DNA from: an uncultured Clostridia bacterium
GTDB lineage: Bacteria; Bacillota; Clostridia; TANB77; UBA1234
DNA: 64,000 nt
Assembly: GCA_934132775.1 (NCBI GenBank)
Contig: CAKPAA010000002.1
Span: 62,001-126,000, forward strand
Direction: 5' to 3'
This document shows, in pieces, positions 43,226-52,801 of the stretch (the first letter of the stretch is position 1; every line of letters begins with the position of its first letter). A program made the position numbers and the translations under genes. The notes under the pieces are model-generated. The model saw only the letters and a list, made by a program, of their open reading frames with translations. It was not told the origin of the DNA and did not search any database.

Positions 43226-46200
43226 TTAATCGATGTCTCCATCATCATAGTCATCATCTACGAATGTGTCGTCATCATCTGTGAAGATTGGTTCATCTTC
43301 ATCTCCGAAGTCATCGTCTTCTTCATCTTCTATTGCGTTTCCGTCTTCGTCTTCTATAATCATTCCATCTTCAAGGTCATCTTCGTCTGCGACTGGAAGT
43401 GTAACATTTGGTGTTGTTCCGTCATCGTCAACATCTTCTTTTAACTCAACTTCATTTTCATCACTTTGATTATATAGTTTTATATCTAATCCTAAGCTTT
43501 GAAGCTCTTTTACTAAAACTTTAAAGCTCTCTGGAATTCCTGGTTCTGGAATGTTTTCACCTTTTACAATTGCTTCATAAGTCTTTACTCTACCAACAAC
43601 GTCATCTGATTTCATTGTTAAGATTTCTTGTAATGTGTAAGCAGCACCATAAGCTTCAAGTGCCCAAACTTCCATTTCACCAAATCTCTGTCCACCAAAT
43701 TGTGCTTTACCACCAAGAGGTTGTTGTGTAACTAAGGCATATGGTCCTGTTGAACGAGCGTGAATCTTATCATCTACTAAATGGTGAAGTTTTAACATAT
43801 ACATTATACCAACTGTAACTTCATTATCAAATGGCTCACCAGTTCTTCCATCATATAGAATTGTCTTTCCTGATGCTGGAAGTCCTGCTTTTTCATACAT
43901 TTCTTTGAAGTCTTCATCTTTTGCTCCATCAAATACTGGTGTTGCAATTTTGAAACCTAATGCTTTGGCAGCATATCCTAAATGTACTTCAAGAACCTGT
44001 CCAATGTTCATACGTGATGGAACACCTAGTGGGTTAAGCACGATTTGAAGTGGCGTACCATCTGGCAAGAATGGCATATCTTCTTCTGGTAATATTCTTG
44101 AAATAACACCTTTGTTACCGTGACGACCAGACATTTTATCACCAACTGATATTTTTCTCTTTTGAGCAATGTATACTCTAATTACTTCATTTACACCAGT
44201 TCCAAGTTCATCTGAATTTTCCTTAGTAAACTTCTTAACGTCTACTATAATACCAGCTTCGCCATGTGGGCAACGTAATGATGTATCTCTAACTTCTCTT
44301 GATTTCTCACCGAATATGGCACGTAATAATCTTTCTTCAGCTGTTAATTCAGTTTCACCCTTTGGTGTAACTTTACCAACCAAAATATCGCCAGGTCTTA
44401 CTTCTGCACCTATTCTTACAATACCTCTATCATCAAGGTCTTTTAATGCGTCATCACCAACATTTGGTATATCTCTTGTTATTTCTTCAGGTCCTAGTTT
44501 TGTATCTCTTGATTCACAATCATACTCTTCTATGTGGATTGATGTTAATACATCTTCTTTAACAAGCTTTTCATTTATCAATATAGCATCCTCGTAGTTG
44601 TAGCCTTCCCAAGTCATAAAGCCTATTAAAATATTTTTACCTAATGCAAGTTCACCTTGGTCTGTTGAAGGTCCATCTGCAATGATATCTCCTGCTTTAA
44701 TAATTTCACCTTTTTTAACTATTGGTCTTTGGTTTGAGCAAGTTCCTTGGTTTGAACGTTTAAACTTAATTAAATTGTATTCTTCCAAGCCTTTCTTTGT
44801 TTTTAATGTGATTTTATCAGCTGTAACTTTTTCAACTGTACCGTCATTTTTGGCTACAACACAAACACCAGAGTCTTTTGCTGTTCTATATTCCATACCT
44901 GTTCCAACTATTGGAGAATCTGTCTTTATTAGAGGAACTGCTTGACGTTGCATGTTTGAACCCATTAGTGCACGTTTAGCATCATCGTTTTCCAAGAAAG
45001 GTATAAGTGCTGCTGCAACTGATACTAATTGTCTTGGAGATACGTCCATCAAATCAACTTCATTTGGTCCAACCTCTAATAGGTCGTCTCTGTGTCTGAC
45101 TTTAATCTTACTATTTAAGAACTTACCTTTTTTATCCAAAGGCTCATTTGCTTGTGCTATTATATAATTATCTTCCTCTTCTGCTGGGAAGTATCTGATT
45201 TCATCAGTAACTACGCCTTTTTTCTTATCTACAATTCTATATGGTGTTTCAATGAATCCATACTTGTTGATTATAGCATATGTTGAAAGCGAACCAATAA
45301 GTCCAACGTTTGGTCCTTCTGGGCTTTCAATAGGACATAATCTACCATAGTGTGAGTGGTGAATATCTCTAACTTCGAAACCAGCTCTATCTCTTGACAA
45401 ACCACCAGGTCCTAATGTTGAAATTCTTCTCTTGTGAGTAAGCTCAGTAAGAGGGTTATTTTGATCCATAAATTGAGACAACTGGCTGCTACCAAAGAAC
45501 TCTTTTATAGATGAAACAACTGGTTTAATGTTAATCAAAGATTGTGGTGTTACGATATCTAAGTCTTGAACTGCCATTCTTTCTCTAACAACTCTTTCAA
45601 GTCTTGTTATACCAATTCTAAATTGATTTTGTAGTAATTCGCCAACACATCTTACACGTCTATTTCCTAAATGGTCAATATCATCAATAGTTCCAATACC
45701 GTGAGCTAAGTTTGTTAAATAGTTAATTGAAGCTATCATATCTTCCTTAGTTATATGGTTTGGTAATAATCTATCATAATTTTCTTCAAGAGTTTTATAC
45801 AAATCTTTGTCATTTGCCTCTACATCTGCTAAAATTTCTTTTAACACTGCATAGTTAACTCTCTCTTCAATTCCAAGTTCAGATAAATCTCCATCAACAA
45901 AGCTTCCAATCCAAACTGTTCCATTACCAATTACATTGATTATTTTATCTTCAACTTTTACTTTTACTTCATTTATTCCTGATTCTTGAATTGCTTCTGC
46001 AATTTCAGGAGTAATTGTCTTATCCTTTGAAACAAGCAATTCTCCAGTTTCAGGGTTAACAATCTTTTCAGCCGAAACTTGTCCAGCAATTCTTGTTGCC
46101 AAAGATAATTTAGTATTATATTTAAAACGACCAACCTTAGTTAAATCATATCTTCTAGGGTCAAAAAATAGACCTGTAAGTAAATTTTTAGCAGCTTCTA

Positions 46201-46936
46201 CTGAAGGCATTTCACCTGGTCTTAATCTCTTGTAAATTTCTATTAAAGCTTCGTCTTCTGTCTTAATTGGGTCTTTTTCAAGCGTTGCAACAATTCTCTC
46301 GTCCTCACCAAATAATTCAAGAATTTGGCTATCTGTTGCAATACCAATAGCTCTTAAAAATAAAGTGATTGGCAACTTTCTTGCTTTATCAATTCTAATG
46401 CTATAAATATCATTTGAATCTGTTTCTAATTCCAACCAAGCTCCACGGTTTGGCATAATTGTAGCTGTATATAACTTCTTACCTAGCTTATCAAAAGCTC
46501 TATCATAATAACAGCCCGGTGAACGAACCAATTGTGATACTATAACTCTCTCCGCACCATTGATTATGAACGTTCCATAATCTGTCATAACAGGGAAATC
46601 ACCCATAAATATTTCTTGCTCTTTTACTTCTCCTGTTTCTCTGTTAATAAGTCTAACCTTAACTTGCAATCTAGTTGCATATGTAGTGTTTCTCGCCTTT
46701 GACTCTTCAATTGAATACTTAGTTTCTTCACTGAAATGATAGTCAACAAATTCAAGTATAAGCTTTCCAGAGTAGTCTGTGATTGGAGAACATTCAGTTA
46801 GAACTTCTTTCAATCCTTTCTTTGTAAACCACTCGTATGAGTCCTTTTGTACTTGAATAAGGTTTGGCATTTCAATAACATCTTCAATGTTACCAAAATA
46901 CATTCTGCTAGTTTTTCCACTTTTAACTTCTCGCAT
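43226..46936 (-). CDS. rpoB: RNA polymerase beta subunit
   Basis: 1236 aa. The start MREVKSGKTSRMYFG with IEMPNLIQVQKDSYEWF is typical and follows GATGAGGTGA. The rifampicin-pocket region reads SSQLSQFMDQNNPL and HKRRISTLGPGG, the unmutated form. Active-site parts (GRHGNKGVIS) are present. The last roughly 70 residues are an Asp/Glu-rich tail beyond the conserved end. The ribosomal genes rplJ/rplL that usually precede rpoB are absent; the upstream neighbour is an SLH-glycosidase gene, and rpoB has its own promoter and a structured leader. Confidence 0.98.
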   Translation of the reverse strand: MREVKSGKTSRMYFGNIEDVIEMPNLIQVQKDSYEWFTKKGLKEVLTECSPITDYSGKLILEFVDYHFSEETKYSIEESKARNTTYATRLQVKVRLINRETGEVKEQEIFMGDFPVMTDYGTFIINGAERVIVSQLVRSPGCYYDRAFDKLGKKLYTATIMPNRGAWLELETDSNDIYSIRIDKARKLPITLFLRAIGIATDSQILELFGEDERIVATLEKDPIKTEDEALIEIYKRLRPGEMPSVEAAKNLLTGLFFDPRRYDLTKVGRFKYNTKLSLATRIAGQVSAEKIVNPETGELLVSKDKTITPEIAEAIQESGINEVKVKVEDKIINVIGNGTVWIGSFVDGDLSELGIEERVNYAVLKEILADVEANDKDLYKTLEENYDRLLPNHITKEDMIASINYLTNLAHGIGTIDDIDHLGNRRVRCVGELLQNQFRIGITRLERVVRERMAVQDLDIVTPQSLINIKPVVSSIKEFFGSSQLSQFMDQNNPLTELTHKRRISTLGPGGLSRDRAGFEVRDIHHSHYGRLCPIESPEGPNVGLIGSLSTYAIINKYGFIETPYRIVDKKKGVVTDEIRYFPAEEEDNYIIAQANEPLDKKGKFLNSKIKVRHRDDLLEVGPNEVDLMDVSPRQLVSVAAALIPFLENDDAKRALMGSNMQRQAVPLIKTDSPIVGTGMEYRTAKDSGVCVVAKNDGTVEKVTADKITLKTKKGLEEYNLIKFKRSNQGTCSNQRPIVKKGEIIKAGDIIADGPSTDQGELALGKNILIGFMTWEGYNYEDAILINEKLVKEDVLTSIHIEEYDCESRDTKLGPEEITRDIPNVGDDALKDLDDRGIVRIGAEVRPGDILVGKVTPKGETELTAEERLLRAIFGEKSREVRDTSLRCPHGEAGIIVDVKKFTKENSDELGTGVNEVIRVYIAQKRKISVGDKMSGRHGNKGVISRILPEEDMPFLPDGTPLQIVLNPLGVPSRMNIGQVLEVHLGYAAKALGFKIATPVFDGAKDEDFKEMYEKAGLPASGKTILYDGRTGEPFDNEVTVGIMYMLKLHHLVDDKIHARSTGPYALVTQQPLGGKAQFGGQRFGEMEVWALEAYGAAYTLQEILTMKSDDVVGRVKTYEAIVKGENIPEPGIPESFKVLVKELQSLGLDIKLYNQSDENEVELKEDVDDDGTTPNVTLPVADEDDLEDGMIIEDEDGNAIEDEEDDDFGDEDEPIFTDDDDTFVDDDYDDGDID

Positions 46937-47087
46937 TTCTTCACCTCATCATTAAATTTTAGTTAAATTTCAAAACTCTTACTAGCCACCACGTCAATCA
47001 TTACCCCCACTACGTTCAAGATGCACGCGAATGTCAATTATTTATTCATTTGTATGGTATTAAATTTGGAATCCTAATGTAAGAAAA

Positions 47088-47240
47088 TTATCGGTACAAT
47101 TAGGGTTGAAAATAAAGATATTTTAGAAACGACAAAAAGGCAATTAGCTCGTCCTCAAAAAAACGCCAATTACCTTTATAATCTACGCATTAAATTCTTC
47201 TTTATTATTAACCGATAACCTTTTTATACTAATCAACCCT
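47088..47240 (-). promoter_or_regulatory. Pseudoknotted leader RNA upstream of rpoB
   Basis: In the minus-strand transcript four helices fit: 47234-47240 with 47102-47108 (AGGGTTG/CAACCCT), 47211-47218 with 47088-47095 (TTATCGGT/ACCGATAA), 47199-47206 with 47111-47118 (AATAAAGA/TCTTTATT), and a central hairpin 47165-47177 with 47136-47148 whose two odd positions are G-U in minus RNA. The second helix crosses the first, giving a pseudoknot. The central hairpin is followed by a U-run and could act as a terminator in an alternative fold. The leader extends about 150 bases further to rpoB, including an unusual G-rich stretch (46990-47025). Confidence 0.6.
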
Positions 47241-47263
47241 TACTTAATACATTATCATTCAAA

Positions 47264-47292
47264 ATTATAACAAAGTTATAAGTTAAAGTCAA
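47264..47292 (-). promoter_or_regulatory. rpoBC promoter
   Basis: Minus-strand TTGACT (47287-47292), 17 bases, TATAAT (47264-47269). Transcription would start near 47257, giving an rpoB leader of about 320 bases. Nothing was recognised in 47293-47469. Confidence 0.75.
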
Positions 47293-47469
47293 CACATAAA
47301 AAACATTTTTTTCAATGTACCAAAATCAAAATTCAAATTATTACAAGCAGTTTTTAAGCTCTATATCAATTACCAGATCTTTCTTTCACTTGTTCCAACA
47401 CTATTTTACTATATCATTTCAATTTTTCAACTACTAATTTTATTTATTGCGTCAACGCATTCCCATCCT

Positions 47470-49035
47470 CTATTTATATATTTCATATATCATTTTAGCT
47501 GTCTCTGCTCTTGTTATATTTTTTGCTGGCTTGTACGTTCCATCTGAATATCCATTTATTATTTGCTTTTCACTTAAATCTTTTATGTATTCATATGCCC
47601 AAGAATTTTTGCTCACATCTTTATAATTTGGATATTCTTCTATTGCTGCTTTTTCTATTGCAAGTTTGCTTAATATTTTAGCCATTTCTTCTCTTGTTAT
47701 ATATTTGTCTGGCTTAAATTCATTTGTTTCATACCCTTCAACTATTTCTAGTTTTGTTATTGCATTTATGTATTTTTCTGCCCAATGTCCCTTGGTGTCT
47801 GAATATTTATTTTCACTTTCTCCCTCTGAATTTAATATTCTGCATATTATTGTGGCTACTTCAGCTCTTGTTATTGGTGTTTCAGGCTTGTATGTATTTT
47901 CAGTTTTTCCTGTTATCCATTCTTTATCTTTCATATATTTTATAGCTTGTTCTGCCCAGTGTCCCTCTTCAACATCTTCAAACACCTTATTGTCTTTTGA
48001 CAAATATTCTTTAAATATGTCCCATATGATTTTTTCTTCCATTCCTAGTCTCCATGTGCCTGCACCTTTTATATCATATTTATTTATAAGTTCTAGTTTT
48101 TCTCTTATGCTTTCTTCGTTTTCATACCATATTGTGTATGAACCTGGTTGCAATGTTTTGTCATTTACTTTTGGTCTTGTGCCAACTGCACTTACAAATA
48201 TTTCTGCCTTAGGACTTTTGCTCTTTTCATCAAATGTTATTTTGCCACTACAAGTTCTTACTAATTCTGATACTTTTTCCAATGACACTGCTTTGCCCCC
48301 ACCAGTGCTGGTAGAGTCTTTCCAATAACGTCCGTATAATGGTATTCCTAACACAATTTTATTTTTTTCAACTCTCTCCAAAGCATACTGTATTGATTTT
48401 TCTACAAACTCAATCCCCGCTACTGCTCCTGCTTCTCCGCCTTCGTAATGCTCATCATATGCCATTATCATGAGATAATCTGCATATTTTGCCAAGTTTG
48501 CATAATCATATGAACCGTGCCAACCTGTTGTCCAGTTATTTGGATTTGCAGCTACACTAACTACTACGCTCTTACTTTTAGGCAATTTTTCTCTAAGTAA
48601 TCTTACTAAATCTGTATATGCTTCTTTGTCTTTTTCTGTTACATTTTCAATATCTACATTTACTCCATCTAGGTCGTATTTTACAACTGCATTCGCTATT
48701 TCTGTTGTAACTTTTTCTCTATTTTTTAGTGCCAACCTACCAACTTCTCTATCCCAGTGATTACTGAAAAAAGGTACTACTTTTCTACCCTCTGAATGCA
48801 TTGTTCTTATTAAATTGTAATCAATAGTATTTATAAGTAAATTGCCACTGGTATCTAAATCGAAATAACTTGGAGATACCTCATCTAGTGCATTATTTGT
48901 ATCATTTATCATTGATATGTAATTTCCACTTCCGTACAAATATGTCATATTATATTTTTTTGCTTCTACTCCTCCATATGAAATAGCAATTAAAGCAATT
49001 ACTAATATTGTACATACTGAATAACGTAATTTCAT
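47470..49035 (-). CDS. GH18 family glycosidase with three C-terminal SLH domains
   Basis: 521 aa. Signal peptide (about 1-26), then a GH18 barrel (about 30-330) with the catalytic motif DLDGVNVDIE, followed by IMAYDEHYEGG and GIPLYGRYW. Three SLH repeats close the protein (about 345-520). The GH18 part is closest in style to YaaH/SleL-type enzymes that cut N-acetylglucosaminyl bonds in peptidoglycan, with SLH domains in place of LysM. It is therefore likely a wall-bound hydrolase. The ATG at 49035 was preferred over GTG three codons upstream because the GGGGTGGAG site precedes it. Confidence 0.9.
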   Translation of the reverse strand: MKLRYSVCTILVIALIAISYGGVEAKKYNMTYLYGSGNYISMINDTNNALDEVSPSYFDLDTSGNLLINTIDYNLIRTMHSEGRKVVPFFSNHWDREVGRLALKNREKVTTEIANAVVKYDLDGVNVDIENVTEKDKEAYTDLVRLLREKLPKSKSVVVSVAANPNNWTTGWHGSYDYANLAKYADYLMIMAYDEHYEGGEAGAVAGIEFVEKSIQYALERVEKNKIVLGIPLYGRYWKDSTSTGGGKAVSLEKVSELVRTCSGKITFDEKSKSPKAEIFVSAVGTRPKVNDKTLQPGSYTIWYENEESIREKLELINKYDIKGAGTWRLGMEEKIIWDIFKEYLSKDNKVFEDVEEGHWAEQAIKYMKDKEWITGKTENTYKPETPITRAEVATIICRILNSEGESENKYSDTKGHWAEKYINAITKLEIVEGYETNEFKPDKYITREEMAKILSKLAIEKAAIEEYPNYKDVSKNSWAYEYIKDLSEKQIINGYSDGTYKPAKNITRAETAKMIYEIYK

Positions 49036-49173
49036 AAACTCCACCCCTATACTTTTATTTTCTATAATTTTATTGTAAAATCTTTTAAGTTTAGGTTCAA
49101 TGTAAAGAATTTGGTTACTTTGGTATTTTTTATGATATAATGTGGGTTACTGATATAAAATTACTTGAATTTC

Positions 49174-49197
49174 AAATAAGAACTTCATTTCTTATTT
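49174..49197 (+). other. Hairpin in the leader of the YgjP-type gene
   Basis: Perfect 9-bp inverted repeat AAATAAGAA/TTCTTATTT with a 6-base loop, between a TATAAT (49136-49141) and the start codon. No U-tract follows, so it is more likely a leader structure than a terminator. Confidence 0.4.
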
Positions 49198-49266
49198 AGA
49201 GTTAAAAATACTTCTAAAAATTCTATTAAAACAAACGCTATGCGATTAGAAAGGAATAGATATTTT

Positions 49267-49971
49267 ATGGGATACGTGATTATTGATAATAAAAAGCTTG
49301 AATATTCTTTAAAAAGAACTGCGAAGAAAAATGTTAATATTTCAGTAAAATCAGATGGTGCTGTTTATGTTTCTGCACCTAAAAAAGCTCCTATTAGTGA
49401 AATAGAAAGAATTATAATTTCAAAAAGTGAATGGATTTTTAAAGCTAAATCCAAGTTAAAATCTAAAATCGATTTGACTGATAATATTGATTTTGATAAT
49501 AAAAAATCTATTTATTATTTCGGAAATTTGAAAGCTTTTATTTGCATTCCAGCTGATAAAAATCATTTAAAAATAGAAAATGATAAAATAATATTATTTA
49601 TCAAAGAACATTACTTTGAAAATGAGGCATATAAGAGTAAAGCTTTAAAAACTTTACTAACAGATGAACTAAAAAGAACTGTAACTCCAATGCTTTATAA
49701 ATATTTAAAGGCTACTTCACGAGAACTTTCTGATTTTAAAATTAGAGATATGAAAAGTCGCTGGGGCACTTGTATTCCTGTTAAAAAGGAAATTATTTTA
49801 AATTATAAACTCGTTTTTTGTCCGCTTGATTCTGTTGAGTACGTTGTGCTTCACGAAATTGCGCACTTAACTCACGCAAATCACAGCAAGAGTTTTTATA
49901 ATTTAATTGCTAAGAATATGCCAACTTGGAATGACAGCAGAAAGAAACTAAGAGACTTCGTAATCTCTTAG
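49267..49971 (+). CDS. YgjP-like (DUF45) metallopeptidase
   Basis: 234 aa. The zinc motif HEIAHLTHANHSKSFY (HExxH then His) and the preceding SRWGTC are diagnostic for the YgjP/DUF45 family of SprT-like proteases. No signal peptide, so it acts in the cytoplasm; substrates are unknown. The ATG at 49267 was chosen because AAAGGA precedes it; an ATG nine codons earlier lacks a site. The stop overlaps the stop of rqcP on the other strand by 3-4 bases. Confidence 0.88.
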   Translation: MGYVIIDNKKLEYSLKRTAKKNVNISVKSDGAVYVSAPKKAPISEIERIIISKSEWIFKAKSKLKSKIDLTDNIDFDNKKSIYYFGNLKAFICIPADKNHLKIENDKIILFIKEHYFENEAYKSKALKTLLTDELKRTVTPMLYKYLKATSRELSDFKIRDMKSRWGTCIPVKKEIILNYKLVFCPLDSVEYVVLHEIAHLTHANHSKSFYNLIAKNMPTWNDSRKKLRDFVIS

Positions 49972-50213
49972 TTTTCTAAGAATTCAACCATATTTCCAGC
50001 TTCTGCTTTTCTTGCATTTTCTTCTATTGCATTAACTCTAAATTTTATTATTTTTTCTCCATAACGTATTTCAACTATATCGTTTACTTTTACGTCATAA
50101 CTAGCTTTTACTGGTTTACCATTTATTGATACTCTACCTGTATCGCAAGCTTCATTTGCTACTGTTCTTCTTTTTATTACTCTACTTACTTTTAAAAATT
50201 TATCTAGTCTCAT
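49968..50213 (-). CDS. rqcP: S4-domain RNA-binding protein RqcP (YabO/Hsp15-like)
   Basis: 81 aa, a single S4 domain starting MRLDKFLKVSRVIKRRTVAN with TGRVSINGKPVK. In Firmicutes RqcP works with RqcH to add alanine tails on stalled nascent chains. Its place after hup matches the conserved spoVT - flippase - (mazG) - hup - yabO cluster. An inverted repeat (about 50230-50256) sits just before its ribosome site and may affect translation. Confidence 0.92.
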   Translation of the reverse strand: MRLDKFLKVSRVIKRRTVANEACDTGRVSINGKPVKASYDVKVNDIVEIRYGEKIIKFRVNAIEENARKAEAGNMVEFLEN

Positions 50214-50326
50214 TTTTGCTCCTTTTAGATCAGAAAGTGTTAAGTTTCTGACCTTTTGTTTATTGGCTTTTGTGAACTTTCACTTTTAAAAGGGAAAATC
50301 ACGTTTAAAATCCTACGGTAATAAAA

Positions 50327-50351
50327 AAAGAGTTACACTGGGTAACCCTTT
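50327..50351 (-). terminator. Terminator after hup
   Basis: A 10-bp stem (50327-50336 with 50342-50351) with one G-U pair in minus RNA, followed by T7 on the minus strand. It probably only partly stops transcription into rqcP. Confidence 0.75.
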
Positions 50352-50401
50352 CTTTATACATTGTTTGCACAATAACCATCCTAATTTATCTAAAAAATAA
50401 A

Positions 50402-50680
50402 TTATTTTTTGTTTACTAAATCTTTAAGTGGTTTACCAGCTCTGAATACTGGAGCTTTTGATGCAGGTATTTTAATTTCTTCTTTAGTTTGAGGGTTTCT
50501 GCCTTTTCTAGCAGCTCTCTTTCTAACTTCGAAAGAACCAAATCCAACTAATTGAACTTTTTCACCTTTCTTTAAAGCACCTTCTACAGCTTTAATAAAT
50601 GCGTTTAATGCAGCTTCTGCTGATTTTTTAGAAAGTTCAGCATCTTCAGCTATTTTTGCAACTAAATCAAGTTTGTTCAT
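50402..50680 (-). CDS. hup: DNA-binding protein HU
   Basis: 92 aa. Full HU fold with GFGSFEVRKRAARKGRNPQT, the DNA-binding arm. It is an abundant nucleoid protein. The start follows GAAGGGAG. It is separated from the flippase gene by 176 bases and is followed by its own terminator, so it can be expressed alone. Confidence 0.97.
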   Translation of the reverse strand: MNKLDLVAKIAEDAELSKKSAEAALNAFIKAVEGALKKGEKVQLVGFGSFEVRKRAARKGRNPQTKEEIKIPASKAPVFRAGKPLKDLVNKK

Positions 50681-50856
50681 CTTTTTTTATCTCCCTTCTA
50701 GATTTTCTTTATTTGATATAGTATATACTACTACAATCACTATAATTATATTTCGCCATTTTTTTCAATAATCCTGCTAATTTTATAAAGTTTTTTTAAA
50801 AAAATGTTGATTTTTAGCTAGTTTCAGCAGTTATGTATACCATTTTCCCTAATATA

Positions 50857-52569
50857 CTAAGGTTTTACGATTTTTATTTTCTGTAAAAACTTATATATCT
50901 TGTCTCCAAATGGTAACATATGATAGTCGTCTCTGTCAAATATTTTGAAACTTAACACTGCAAAAATGTATGCTATTACAGCTAATAATATCGTTATAAC
51001 AGTTGCCATTCTGCCTTTTATAAAGTATGTCGTTAAATAATATTGTGATAAAAATGCAACTGCTCCCATAAATGCTGTTGCAAGTATTGGTTTTAATATT
51101 AGTTGTGTTTTATTAGTATCTAATTTTATTTTATTTCTTAATACCACTAAATTTATTATCATAGCAGTAAGTGATGCTGCAACTGAGCTTATTGCCGCGC
51201 CATATATTCCGATTTGTGGATTTCTAATAAGTAATAAATTCAATATCAACTTTATAATTGCTCCACATCCTAAACTTATTGCTGGCACCATTACTTTTCC
51301 TAATCCTTGCAAAGCTCCTGCAACTGTTTGATTCATTAAAGTAAATATTATTGTGAATGAACTTATTTGAAGTAGTAATGGAGCCTCAGCAGCATACACA
51401 TTTGGGAATAGCAAGTTTAATATTGGTTCTGCTAAAACGCACATTCCAATGGCACAAGGTAGTGCTATTAGTAGTGTTGTCCTTATTGAAAAAGTTATTC
51501 TTCTTTTTGCTGTTTTTACATCTCCTTTTGCCATTGTTTCAGAAACTGCTGGCACTAATGCTGTTGCAAATGCAACGTTTAATGCTGTTGGAAGTCCTAT
51601 CAAGGTATCAACTCTTCCTGATAATATTCCATATAGTCTTGTGGCTTCATTCTTTATTAAATCCATTGTTGGGAATGAGCTAGCAAGAGCTATTTTTAAT
51701 TCATTTATTACTGTAAATGTATCTATATTTCTGTTTATTGCAGATATTATTGAAGCTAATGATATTGGAATAGATACTGCTAGTATCTTTTTCATTATGC
51801 TTATTTTTCTTTCTTTTTTGTACGCTACCTGATTTGACTCATTTATGTTTTTCCAAATTTCTTTTTTACTTCTTTGATAGTATGTAAGTAAATATCCACA
51901 ACATATTGCTGTTGCTATTGTTGAAGCTGCGTTTGCGGCAGTTGCCATAGCAACTGTAACTGTTTCTGTTGATAATCCCAATGTTTTTGACAAGTCTGTT
52001 GGATTTACAACTGCTAAGAAATACACTGCAACAACTAATCCAATTGTTAAAATGCTTTTAAATAATTGCTCTAACATTTGTGAGTTTGAAGCAACTTTCA
52101 TATTGTACATTCCATTAAAATATCCCCTTATTACTGCTGATATTGCCACAAAAAATACCGCTGGTGCTAATGCTACCATTATTCCCTCTACATCAGGATT
52201 TCCTATCATTGATGTAGCTATGTATCTTGCTCCAAAGAAAAGTATTGAACTTCCTATGAAACCTATAATTCCAAATAACAATAATGCCGTTTTAAATATT
52301 TCGTGTGCTTCTCGATGCTTTCCAACAGCTATTCTTTCTGACACTAATTTTGATATTGCGCTTGGCACACCTATTGAAGCTATCGCCAGTAACAAAGTGT
52401 ATATCTGATACCCAGCAGAGTATAAACCATTTCCTGCATCTCCAAAGTATGGAATGTTTGTTATTACTAGTCTATATATTAACCCTAAAACTTTTATTAC
52501 AATTTGTGCAAAAAATAAAGTTAATACACCTGCCATAAATGATTGTTTTTTATTGGTTGTGTTCTCCAT
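50857..52569 (-). CDS. Oligosaccharide flippase, SpoVB/YtgP (MurJ-like MOP) family
   Basis: 570 aa with about 14 membrane helices. The N-terminus SFMAGVLTLFFAQIVIKVLG and the block GNGLYSAGYQIYTLLLAIASIGVPSAISKLVSE (key GNGLY and GVPSAISK) are typical of the SpoVB/YabM branch. It should flip lipid-linked precursors across the membrane, for cell wall or spore cortex. Its place next to spoVT matches YabM in Bacillus. The start lies after GGAGG-like TCCTCC on the complement. Confidence 0.9.
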   Translation of the reverse strand: MENTTNKKQSFMAGVLTLFFAQIVIKVLGLIYRLVITNIPYFGDAGNGLYSAGYQIYTLLLAIASIGVPSAISKLVSERIAVGKHREAHEIFKTALLLFGIIGFIGSSILFFGARYIATSMIGNPDVEGIMVALAPAVFFVAISAVIRGYFNGMYNMKVASNSQMLEQLFKSILTIGLVVAVYFLAVVNPTDLSKTLGLSTETVTVAMATAANAASTIATAICCGYLLTYYQRSKKEIWKNINESNQVAYKKERKISIMKKILAVSIPISLASIISAINRNIDTFTVINELKIALASSFPTMDLIKNEATRLYGILSGRVDTLIGLPTALNVAFATALVPAVSETMAKGDVKTAKRRITFSIRTTLLIALPCAIGMCVLAEPILNLLFPNVYAAEAPLLLQISSFTIIFTLMNQTVAGALQGLGKVMVPAISLGCGAIIKLILNLLLIRNPQIGIYGAAISSVAASLTAMIINLVVLRNKIKLDTNKTQLILKPILATAFMGAVAFLSQYYLTTYFIKGRMATVITILLAVIAYIFAVLSFKIFDRDDYHMLPFGDKIYKFLQKIKIVKP

Positions 52570-52719
52570 TTTTCCTCCCGTGTTTTTTATTTAGTTATAT
52601 TATCTTTATTACTTTTATCTCTTAATTATGTATTTGTCCGTAATTAAAGGACTTTTATCTACTACAAAATATTTTCATTTCTTAATTAAAAAAAGAAAAT
52701 CTCTTGCATAAATTAAATT

Positions 52720-52790
52720 TTTTATACAACAGGAAAGCAATAAATTTAGTAATCTTTTATATATTACTTTCCTTTTCCTATTGTATAAAA
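52720..52790 (-). terminator. Long hairpin after spoVT
   Basis: Outer 17-bp stem with one wobble (52720-52736 with 52774-52790) encloses a 6-bp stem (52748-52753 with 52763-52768). It starts 12 bases after the spoVT stop. The U-tract is weak, so it may be a processed 3' structure rather than a simple terminator. Confidence 0.6.
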
Positions 52791-52801
52791 ATCAAAATAT
52801 T

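Noticed and set aside
43226..43430. Acidic tail of RpoB as a novel domain
   Set aside because: Acidic C-terminal extensions on RpoB are not rare in Clostridia.
46700..46936. Unusual rpoB or rpoC start regions
   Set aside because: Both starts match the normal N-terminal motifs and have good ribosome sites.
47666..48328. 220-codon frame opposite the GH18-SLH gene
   Set aside because: Antisense to a gene with clear catalytic and SLH motifs and lacks a start signal.
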